Source: VFZL01 sp046734915 (GTDB lineage: Bacteria; Acidobacteriota; Vicinamibacteria; Vicinamibacterales; CAVVIG01). Taken from it: a stretch of DNA of 10,219 bases. A program made the translations under genes and the position numbers. Of this stretch, positions 1 through 5,799 are shown in pieces (the first letter of the stretch is position 1; every line of letters starts with the position of its first letter). The notes beneath the pieces are model-generated. The model had not been told where the DNA came from and did not search any database. It worked only from the letters and a program-made list of their open reading frames with translations. The stretch covers positions 1 to 10,219 of the forward strand of contig JBKPSC010000198.1 of NCBI GenBank assembly GCA_046734915.1, given 5' to 3'.

Positions 1-2
1 GG

Positions 3-44
3 AACCAGCGGGAAGCGGTGTTCTCCATGCGACTTGCCGTCTAG
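3..44 (+). CDS. Possible 3' end of a plus-strand gene cut by the window edge
   Basis: One plus-strand frame is open from base 3 and ends at a TAG at 42-44, giving the tail NQREAVFSMRLAV. Its end alternates hydrophobic and other residues, as in the closing strand of an outer-membrane beta-barrel. The stop lies directly against the repeat tract, so this would be a gene converging on the minus-strand cytochrome gene with a hairpin between them. Thirteen residues are too few to prove coding, and an open frame this short occurs easily by chance. Confidence 0.2.
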   Translation, partial: NQREAVFSMRLAV

Positions 45-165
45 GTCTTAGGTCTTAGGTCTTAGGTCGTACGTCTCAGGCTCAAGGCTCCGGGTTCTCG
101 GCTCTGGCTTAAGACTTAAGACTTAAGACCTAAGACCTAAGACTTAAGACATAAGCCTTAAGACC
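42..165. repeat. Heptanucleotide tandem tract forming a long imperfect palindrome
   Basis: From 44 to 162 the sequence reads as seventeen 7-bp units in one phase. The left units are GGTCTTA (three exact copies at 44, 51 and 58, then degenerating), the middle units are GGCTCNN-like, and the right units are ACTTAAG or ACCTAAG. The right half is the reverse complement of the left: 45-64 pairs perfectly with 124-143. Extending to 42-86 against 102-146 gives 36 Watson-Crick plus 4 G-T pairs out of 45 positions, with a loop at 87-101. The tract ends 2-4 bases before the stop of the minus-strand cytochrome gene. It could act as a transcription end or RNA-stabilising hairpin, or be a dispersed repeat. 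Tandem heptanucleotide repeats are known from filamentous cyanobacteria; a link to those is not implied. Confidence 0.85.
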
Positions 166-166
166 G

Positions 167-1663
167 TTAGAACGTTTTCATGTACTCCACGATCGCCCGC
201 TTCTCGTCGTCTGTCAGCGTCGTGCCATACAGATGCCCGCCGTTCCCGTTGCCGGGGACGTGCGTGTCGTATCGTGTGAACGTCTGACCGCTTTCCGCCG
301 CGACGTCCGAGACGAAGCCGACCTTCGCCTGATCGAACACATCGTTGCCGCGATAGAACACGGAAGGCCGCCGTTCCGGCGGCTCGAGCAGGTCGCGCAG
401 GGTCGGAACGGATCCGTTGTGCAGATACGGGCCGCGAAGCCAGATGCCGTCGAGCGGATGGTTCGCGTAGCCGTTGGTCTTGCGGAAATGAGTGAACCTG
501 TACGGCGAGTCCGGGTACAGGCTGTACTGATTCGCGGCGAAGGTGAACGTGTAGGAATCGAGCCGATGACGATCGGTGCCGATGGTTTCGATCGCCTCCA
601 CCTGACCGACCCGCGCGCCGGAAGTCACGCCGTCGCGGAACCGGCTGTCGGCGTGGCACTGGGCGCAGTGCTGCTGGTAGAGCGGCGCGCCGCGGGCCAC
701 GACCCCTTGATCGACGCTGTAGGGATACATCGGCGGCGGCAGGGTCCAGATCCAGTCGCGGACGCGCTTGAGGTTGTCGTGATCGACGGTAACCGGGGTG
801 ACCCCGGCACCTAACGCCGCGCTCAGATTGCGTTCGTCGACCGAGTCGTTGTCGCCGTCCCAGTGCAGGTGCATCCCTTCCCGCGGCTTTTGGTTCCAGA
901 GCGTAGGAAAGTCCGACGCGCCGATGAGCTCTTGCCGTGGCAGCCGGCTCAAATCCCAGTTGAACTGGATCGCCTTGTAGGGATTGAAGGTATCGACCCG
1001 GCCGCGGCCCCACGGCGGGATGTCGTCGGCGAAGAGCGGCGCCATGCGGTTGCGAAGGTTCAGCGTCTGGATTTTCAGCCGGTCGATGAGCCCCGTTCTG
1101 AGCAGCAGCCGCTCGAAGAGTGACGGCCCGCCGCTCCTCGGCAGGCGGCCACGCACGGCGTCGGCCGTCAACCGGTTGTCCAGTGTGCAGTCGAGCACGA
1201 ACCGGACGAACGCCTCGAGGTCCAGCCGCTGCGCGGGCATGCCGAGCATGATCTTCGGCGTGGCGCCAGGCGCGTCACGCAGCGTGCTCGCATGGCAAAC
1301 GGCGCAGTTGAGCCCCACCTGGTCGATGCCCAGCCGCCGGCGTCTCGAAACACCGACCGGCAGATCGCGCCCCGGCTCCACCACGAACCCGAAGCTCTCG
1401 TAGCCGTTCGGCAGCTTGTCGCGGCAGATCGACGGCAGCGACCTGAACACCCAGTACGGTGGCAACACGCCGCCGATCGGCGAGAGAAGAGAGCCGCCGG
1501 GCTCGCTGCCGATCGACCCGTATTTGAAATGTTCTTCGATGTCCGCGTAAATCGTCGGCCGGTCCGAGCGGATCGAAGCCACCAGCCACAAGACGACCGC
1601 GATCGCGACGACGATCGCGGCCGTCACGAGGAGCCGAACGGCCCGCTGGATCCAGGACCTCAC
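167..1663 (-). CDS. Membrane-anchored di-haem c-type cytochrome (CcP/MauG/RoxA-like)
   Basis: This 498-residue protein has an N-terminal hydrophobic segment (about residues 9-30) without a clear cleavage site or lipobox. It is therefore probably a signal anchor that places the rest outside the cytoplasmic membrane. Two CxxCH haem-c sites are visible: C120-A-V-C123-H124 and C333-A-Q-C336-H337, 213 residues apart. The C-terminal part has the conserved block GIWLRGPYLHNGSVPTL (406-422), typical of the di-haem cytochrome c peroxidase/MauG superfamily and of rubber-oxygenase-like relatives. Those families carry out peroxide reduction or oxidation and oxygenation of organic substrates; which applies here cannot be read from sequence. 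The start is a GTG whose GTGA overlaps the TGA of the upstream flavoprotein gene by 4 bases. No good Shine-Dalgarno precedes it, so translation is probably coupled. A smaller paralogue-like counterpart of the protein at 3348-5792. Confidence 0.88.
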   Translation of the reverse strand: MRSWIQRAVRLLVTAAIVVAIAVVLWLVASIRSDRPTIYADIEEHFKYGSIGSEPGGSLLSPIGGVLPPYWVFRSLPSICRDKLPNGYESFGFVVEPGRDLPVGVSRRRRLGIDQVGLNCAVCHASTLRDAPGATPKIMLGMPAQRLDLEAFVRFVLDCTLDNRLTADAVRGRLPRSGGPSLFERLLLRTGLIDRLKIQTLNLRNRMAPLFADDIPPWGRGRVDTFNPYKAIQFNWDLSRLPRQELIGASDFPTLWNQKPREGMHLHWDGDNDSVDERNLSAALGAGVTPVTVDHDNLKRVRDWIWTLPPPMYPYSVDQGVVARGAPLYQQHCAQCHADSRFRDGVTSGARVGQVEAIETIGTDRHRLDSYTFTFAANQYSLYPDSPYRFTHFRKTNGYANHPLDGIWLRGPYLHNGSVPTLRDLLEPPERRPSVFYRGNDVFDQAKVGFVSDVAAESGQTFTRYDTHVPGNGNGGHLYGTTLTDDEKRAIVEYMKTF

Positions 1664-2985
1664 GAGAAGGTCTGCGGCTGGAAGACCGTCATGATCTCCT
1701 CGAGCATGGCGTCACGGCTGGCGAACCGGCTTTCGTCGTAGCACCCGAGCGGATGTTCCACGACGTGAACGAGGCAGTTGTTGCAGTAGCTGCACGGCCG
1801 CTCCGCACGATCGCGGCCGGCGGCGAACTGTTTCACGAGATCGTTGTTGGCGACGAGCGTGCGGGCCATGCTGACTCCGTCGCAGTCGCCGTTGGTGATT
1901 GCCTGGCGAATGACCGACGCCGTTTGAAAGCCGCCCGTGCAGAGAACCGGCACCGACACCGCCTTCTTGATGACGCGCGCGTCGGGCAGCGTCAGGCCTT
2001 CGATCTGGTCCTTGGGGACGCCGGCGTCGAGCCACTGCTTCCGGAAGATCGCGCCGGTCAGATCGTTGTGGAAGAAGAGCAGGTTCCTGAACGTGTTCGT
2101 GCCGCTCGACGCCAGCTGCTCGTAGGTGTGCGACAGGAGCTTCACGTCCAGGTCGGCCCCGGCAGGATTCCGCGGGTGCGGGAACGAACTGCCGGTCGAC
2201 ACGTGAATGGCGTCGACGCCGGCGTCGACCAGCCACTGGCAGACCTGCGTCGACTCCTGAACGGTGTTGCCGGCCCCTTCCTTCTTCAGCACCAGCAGCG
2301 AGTTGTTGTAATCAGTGGCGCTGATCTTCATCTGCAGGTGGAAGTCTGACCCGACCCGGGCCCGAATGGCCTTGACGATCTCGATGACGAAGCGAGCGCG
2401 GTTCTCGAGCGATCCGCCGTACTCGTCCTGCCGGTCGTTGATGCCCGAGCTCAGGAACTGTGTGATGAGATAGCCGTTCGCGCCGTGGAGCTCGACGCCA
2501 TCGAGGCCGGCTTCGCGGGCGCGCCGGGCGCCCTCGGCGAACGCGGCCACCACTTCCTTGATGTCGGCGACCGTCATCCGATCGCATTCGAACCCGTGCA
2601 GCGGGTCCTTCTTGTCAGTGGAGCTCTGGCCGATTGGGTACTGCAGATCTGGAACATCGCGCTGCCGTCCGCCATGACTGAGCTGCATGATGAATTTGCA
2701 GTCGTGCGCGTGAACCGCTTCGCCGACTCTGCGCCAGAACGGGATGCGATCGTCTCTGTGAATCGTGGCGTAGTTCGGGATGATGCGGCCGCGGGGATGA
2801 ACCGGGACGAACGACGAGATGATCGCGCCGACGCCGCCCTTGGCGAACTTCACTTCCCAGTTGATGCGGGTCTGCGTTCCGGTACCGTCGTAGTTGTCGA
2901 ACCGGCCGGAAATGTTTGACCGGAAGATCCGGTTCTTGACGGTCAGGTTCTTGAAGCTCAGCGGCTGAAAGATGACGTCAGGCAT
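1660..2985 (-). CDS. Old yellow enzyme-family NADH:flavin oxidoreductase with C-terminal 4Fe-4S motif
   Basis: The 441-residue protein is an FMN TIM barrel of the old yellow enzyme family. The first strand reads MPDVIFQPLSFKNLTVKNRI. Further family motifs are QLSHGGR (101-107) and HGANGYL followed by QFLSSGINDRQDEYGGSLENR (about 167-196), the substrate/catalytic region. CTGGF (349-353) and GVSMARTLVANNDL (from about 370) are the phosphate-binding end. Cysteines C398, C401, C404 and C415 make a C-x2-C-x2-C-x10-C site like the [4Fe-4S] site of trimethylamine dehydrogenase and 2,4-dienoyl-CoA reductase. The protein stops 26 residues later, so the extra C-terminal dinucleotide-binding domains of those enzymes are missing. 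The family reduces activated C=C bonds or demethylates amines. No signal peptide is seen, so it is probably cytoplasmic. The start at 2985 is chosen over an upstream one at 3072 because GGAGGA lies 5 bases before it and the family alignment begins there. Confidence 0.88.
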   Translation of the reverse strand: MPDVIFQPLSFKNLTVKNRIFRSNISGRFDNYDGTGTQTRINWEVKFAKGGVGAIISSFVPVHPRGRIIPNYATIHRDDRIPFWRRVGEAVHAHDCKFIMQLSHGGRQRDVPDLQYPIGQSSTDKKDPLHGFECDRMTVADIKEVVAAFAEGARRAREAGLDGVELHGANGYLITQFLSSGINDRQDEYGGSLENRARFVIEIVKAIRARVGSDFHLQMKISATDYNNSLLVLKKEGAGNTVQESTQVCQWLVDAGVDAIHVSTGSSFPHPRNPAGADLDVKLLSHTYEQLASSGTNTFRNLLFFHNDLTGAIFRKQWLDAGVPKDQIEGLTLPDARVIKKAVSVPVLCTGGFQTASVIRQAITNGDCDGVSMARTLVANNDLVKQFAAGRDRAERPCSYCNNCLVHVVEHPLGCYDESRFASRDAMLEEIMTVFQPQTFS

Positions 2986-2990
2986 GATGA

Positions 2991-2996
2991 TCCTCC
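2991..2996 (-). promoter_or_regulatory. Ribosome binding site deciding the start of the OYE-like gene
   Basis: On the minus strand GGAGGA precedes the ATG at 2985 with a 5-base spacer. No such site stands before the longer in-frame alternative at 3072, and the extra 29 residues of that version do not resemble the family. Confidence 0.75.
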
Positions 2997-3020
2997 GGCC
3001 GCAGCGATGCGACGCGGCCG
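2996..3020 (-). promoter_or_regulatory. GC-rich hairpin touching the OYE ribosome binding site
   Basis: A perfect 7-bp inverted repeat, CGGCCGC at 2996-3002 and GCGGCCG at 3014-3020, encloses an 11-base loop. In the leader of the minus-strand transcript its 3' arm shares one base with the GGAGGA. A folded stem could limit ribosome access, or it could simply be a GC-rich coincidence. No known riboswitch or attenuator pattern is recognised. Confidence 0.35.
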
Positions 3021-3166
3021 TCGAAAGATCTTGTGGCGGGGCGAGTCGCTGGGTTGCGGGCCATTCAAGCACGAGCGATCGGCCTGAGCCAAGTGGATTC
3101 GCTCTGACCGGCGCCCTGATTCCAACTCATCCAGAGCGGATGATGGCCACACTGGCATGGTGCTCG

Positions 3167-3200
3167 ACGCGTCTCACGCGTTTCACGCGGCGGCCGCCGC
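3167..3200. promoter_or_regulatory. Candidate operator: 9-bp iterations plus a 14-bp palindrome
   Basis: ACGCGTCTC (3167), ACGCGTTTC (3176) and ACGCGGCGG (3185) follow one another with a 9-base period. The last runs into GCGGCGGCCGCCGC (3187-3200), a perfect palindrome. Such arrangements can bind dimeric regulators. The content is nearly pure G+C around the palindrome, which raises the chance of coincidence, and no known operator consensus is matched. Confidence 0.3.
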
Positions 3201-3336
3201 AATTCACGGCCGTCGCCGGCCGACAACCTGCGTTAAGCTTCCACATCCCTCGCGCGCTGAAACGAGCCAATCGGACTGCTCACCAGCGGTCAGGTCCGCG
3301 CCGTAGTCGCGGTGCGTCTTCCAAGCGCGCGCGGTC

Positions 3337-3342
3337 AAGGGG
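3337..3342 (+). promoter_or_regulatory. Ribosome binding site deciding the start of the large cytochrome lipoprotein
   Basis: AAGGGG stands 5 bases before the ATG at 3348. This supports that start over the in-frame GTG at 3312, which would put 12 extra, partly polar residues in front of the signal sequence. Confidence 0.65.
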
Positions 3343-3347
3343 TAATC

Positions 3348-5792
3348 ATGCATGCAGGCGCGAAAGTACTCATTCTGACGGCAATGCTCTCACTCGCGGC
3401 GACGGCCTGCGGTCCGCGTGAGCCGAAGCCGGGCACCGTTCTCGACGAGGCCCTCCGAGCCAAGCGGACCGCCGCATCCTTCCCCGCGGCAGACGAAGAC
3501 TACTTCCACGACATGGACGGCGCGTTGCCGTTGACCCGGGAGCAGATCGAAGGCCGGAACATGTGGCTGGTCTGGACCGGCGGCAACGATCGACTGTGGG
3601 ACGTGCTGTCCCGCTCGAGCCTCGGGTCGCTCGACTTCTTGAAAACGCTCTCGTCGCACTCCACGCTGCCGTATTCCCGCGACACGCGCTGGCAGTACCT
3701 GGGGCTGGTGAACGAGCCGTGCTTCACGAAGGCCACGGGGCCCGATCCGAACCGCTACGGGCTCTGGCTCGACGTCCGCGATCCAAGCTGTCCGCCCGAT
3801 CCTTTCGCCAACGCCGACAAGTACAAGGGCGTTCAGGTTGGCGCCCGCGGCCGCACGGTGCCCGTCGGTTCCTACTACGGTGAACCCTCCGGCGTCGTCG
3901 GACTTCGCTTGTTCCCCAATCCGGATTTCGACGACGGAGCCCGACGAGCCTGGGACTCCGAGCGGTACTACCGGGACTCGAGCTACTACCTCTCGGCGAA
4001 CCTGGTGCGGCCGTACCGCATCGGCATGTCGTGTGCCTTCTGTCACGTGGGTCCGAATCCGGTGAAGCCGCCGGCCGACCCCGAGAATCCGGCGTGGGCG
4101 AACCTCAGCTCGAACGTCGGCGCCCAGTTCTTTTGGTGGGACCGCATTTTCGACTGGAGGGGCACGACCAACGAAGGCAGCTTCCTCTACCAGGCGCTCC
4201 ACACCTCGCTTCCGGGCACGCTGGACACGTCGCTCGTGTCCACCGACAACATCAACAACCCGCGGAGCATGAACGCGGTGTACTACCTGGGTCCGCGAAT
4301 GGGCCTGGCGAAGCGATTCGGAAAGGAGACGATCGCCGGAGGCGGCGTGGACAATCGGCAGTTCAACGATTTCGTCCCACCGACCGACCCGCTGGCGCAG
4401 TTCTTTGAGGCGCCAACGACGACCTGGACCCCTCGCGTCCTCAAAGACGGCTCCGATTCGGTCGGCGCGCTCGGCGCGCTGAACCGCGTGTACCTGAACA
4501 TCGGACTCTTCAGCGAAGAGTGGCTCCTCCATTTTCGCACCCTGATCGGCGGCCGGGAGATTTCGCCGATCAAGATCGCTGACGCCAAGAAGAACTCGGT
4601 GTATTGGCAGGCAACCGAGCAGCAGACGCCGAACATGGCGCGGTTCTTCCTTGGGAGTACCGATCCGCATTACTTGAAGGATGCCCCGAACGGCGCCTCG
4701 TACCTCACCGAGGGCGCCGATGCGCTTCGCCGCGGCAAGGTCGTCTTCGCCGATCGCTGCGCCCGGTGCCACTCGAGCAAGATGCCGCCGCTGCCGGCCG
4801 GACTCGACCTCGAAAGCTGCAACGGCAAGAACTATCTGGACTGCTGGAACCGCTACTGGTCGTGGACCAAGACCGACGCGTACAAGACCGCGATCCGTGA
4901 CATCACGCTGGCCGACGACTTCCTCCGGGACAACTACCTCTCCAACGAGCTCCGGGTGCCGTCGACGTTGATGCAGACCAACATCTGCAGCCCGATTGCC
5001 ACCAATGCGATCGCCGGCAACATCTGGGACAACTTCTCGTCGCAGTCGTACAAGGAGCTGCCGTCGGTCGGGTCGGTCAGGCTGCGGAACCCGCTGAGCG
5101 GCGCCGAGTACGACTACAAGCTACCAGGCGGCGGCCGCGGCTTCACCAGACCCGCCTCGCTCATCAGCCTCTGGTCGTCCGGGCCGTACCTTCAGAACAA
5201 CTCGGTCGGTCCATTCGACCCCAGCCCGTCGGTGGAAGCACGGATGCGCGTGTTCCAAGCGTCGATCGAGCAGATGCTCTGGCCTGAGCGTCGGCGCAAC
5301 GACGAACTCTTCACGGCGCTGAACATCACCGGCGCTGGAGTGGGCTGGATTCAGCGAACGACGTCCGACAGCGTGATCACCGTGCCGAAGGGCTTCGTTC
5401 CGGACAACCTGCGCGGACTTCTCGGTATCGGCCAGCGGCTCTTCCCGATGTTCTTCCGCAACGGCGAGGTGGAGATTGGCCCCATCCCGAAGGGGACCCC
5501 CGTCAGCCTGTTCACCAGCATGGATCTCCTTGGCGCAGATCTCTCGTCTGCCGAGCGGCAGGAGCATTTGAAAAAGCTGGCGACGCTCCTGAAGCAGTTC
5601 AAGCGTGAGTTGAAGCGCGGCGGCGACATCTTCACCAACCGCCAGATCATGGACACCATGCTCTCGATGAGCAAATGTCCCGACCTCGTCATCAACAAAG
5701 GCCACTACTTCGGGACCAACCTCTTCACCGAAGAACCCGGGTTGAGCGACGACGACAAGCGCGACCTGATTGGGTTCCTCAAAACCTTGTAG
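3348..5792 (+). CDS. Large di-haem cytochrome c lipoprotein (CcP/RoxA-like)
   Basis: The product is 814 residues, far longer than classical bacterial cytochrome c peroxidases (roughly 300-350). It begins with a lipoprotein-type signal, MHAGAKVLILTAMLSLAATAC, with the probable lipidated cysteine at 21, so it is exported and membrane-attached. Two haem-c motifs are present: C229-A-F-C232-H233 and C471-A-R-C474-H475, 242 residues apart. Further family-like blocks are PRSMNAVYYLGPRMGLAKRF, LISLWSSGPYLQNNSVG (about 605-620) and, near the end, CPDLVINKGHYFGTNLF with H786. The di-haem CcP superfamily includes peroxidases, MauG-type oxidases and rubber oxygenases; the substrate here is unknown. At the site where the shorter cytochrome of the neighbouring unit has PYLHNGS, this one has PYLQNNS. 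It is the first gene of a tight operon, 7 bases before the GMC gene. Confidence 0.87.
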   Translation: MHAGAKVLILTAMLSLAATACGPREPKPGTVLDEALRAKRTAASFPAADEDYFHDMDGALPLTREQIEGRNMWLVWTGGNDRLWDVLSRSSLGSLDFLKTLSSHSTLPYSRDTRWQYLGLVNEPCFTKATGPDPNRYGLWLDVRDPSCPPDPFANADKYKGVQVGARGRTVPVGSYYGEPSGVVGLRLFPNPDFDDGARRAWDSERYYRDSSYYLSANLVRPYRIGMSCAFCHVGPNPVKPPADPENPAWANLSSNVGAQFFWWDRIFDWRGTTNEGSFLYQALHTSLPGTLDTSLVSTDNINNPRSMNAVYYLGPRMGLAKRFGKETIAGGGVDNRQFNDFVPPTDPLAQFFEAPTTTWTPRVLKDGSDSVGALGALNRVYLNIGLFSEEWLLHFRTLIGGREISPIKIADAKKNSVYWQATEQQTPNMARFFLGSTDPHYLKDAPNGASYLTEGADALRRGKVVFADRCARCHSSKMPPLPAGLDLESCNGKNYLDCWNRYWSWTKTDAYKTAIRDITLADDFLRDNYLSNELRVPSTLMQTNICSPIATNAIAGNIWDNFSSQSYKELPSVGSVRLRNPLSGAEYDYKLPGGGRGFTRPASLISLWSSGPYLQNNSVGPFDPSPSVEARMRVFQASIEQMLWPERRRNDELFTALNITGAGVGWIQRTTSDSVITVPKGFVPDNLRGLLGIGQRLFPMFFRNGEVEIGPIPKGTPVSLFTSMDLLGADLSSAERQEHLKKLATLLKQFKRELKRGGDIFTNRQIMDTMLSMSKCPDLVINKGHYFGTNLFTEEPGLSDDDKRDLIGFLKTL

Positions 5793-5795
5793 AGG
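5791..5795 (+). promoter_or_regulatory. Ribosome binding site of the GMC gene, inside the upstream stop
   Basis: AGAGG overlaps the last two bases of the TAG stop of the cytochrome gene and lies 4 bases before the ATG at 5800. This fixes the start at the residue where the FAD-binding fold begins and indicates coupled translation. Confidence 0.6.
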
Positions 5796-5799
5796 TTCG

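Larger units (their letters stand above)
2986..3347. other. Divergent intergenic region between the two cytochrome/flavoprotein units
   Basis: This 362-base stretch must contain the promoters for both divergent units, but no convincing -35/-10 pair stands out on either strand. It holds the hairpin at 2996-3020, three consecutive 9-base near-repeats at 3167-3193 and a perfect 14-bp palindrome at 3187-3200. No ORF here looks like a real gene; the open frames entering from either side lack family resemblance and ribosome binding sites. A regulator encoded elsewhere could bind here to co-ordinate both units. Confidence 0.6.

Noticed and set aside
41..165. CRISPR array or ordinary rho-independent terminator for the heptamer tract
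   Set aside because: There are no spacers of regular length between repeats, the unit is only 7 bp, no cas genes are near, and there is no U-run after the stem.
233..814. Plus-strand open frame of 193 codons, and a similar one of 198 codons at 1753-2349
   Set aside because: Both are antisense shadows of the minus-strand cytochrome and OYE genes, with no recognisable motif or ribosome binding site.
2958..3158. A possible small minus-strand gene, and a plus-strand frame from 2972 to 3421, in the divergent region
   Set aside because: No ribosome binding site or family resemblance; both overlap the well-supported starts at 2985 and 3348.
3299..3313. A 15-bp direct repeat, CGCCGTAGTCGCGGT, also at 8389-8403, flanking the plus-strand operon
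   Set aside because: A match of this length is not far from chance in a GC-rich 10-kb window. There is no integrase, tRNA or transposase gene to support an attachment site, and the second copy overlaps the stop codon of the repeat lipoprotein.
2986..3347. Sigma-70-like promoters, for example TTGGAA with a 17-base spacer to GCGAAT on the minus strand
   Set aside because: The -10 match is only three of six bases, no better than many random positions in this region.
3390..4772. A 460-codon open frame on the minus strand
   Set aside because: It lies wholly antisense to the di-haem lipoprotein gene, has arginine-rich composition without domain motifs, and is explained by high GC at third codon positions.
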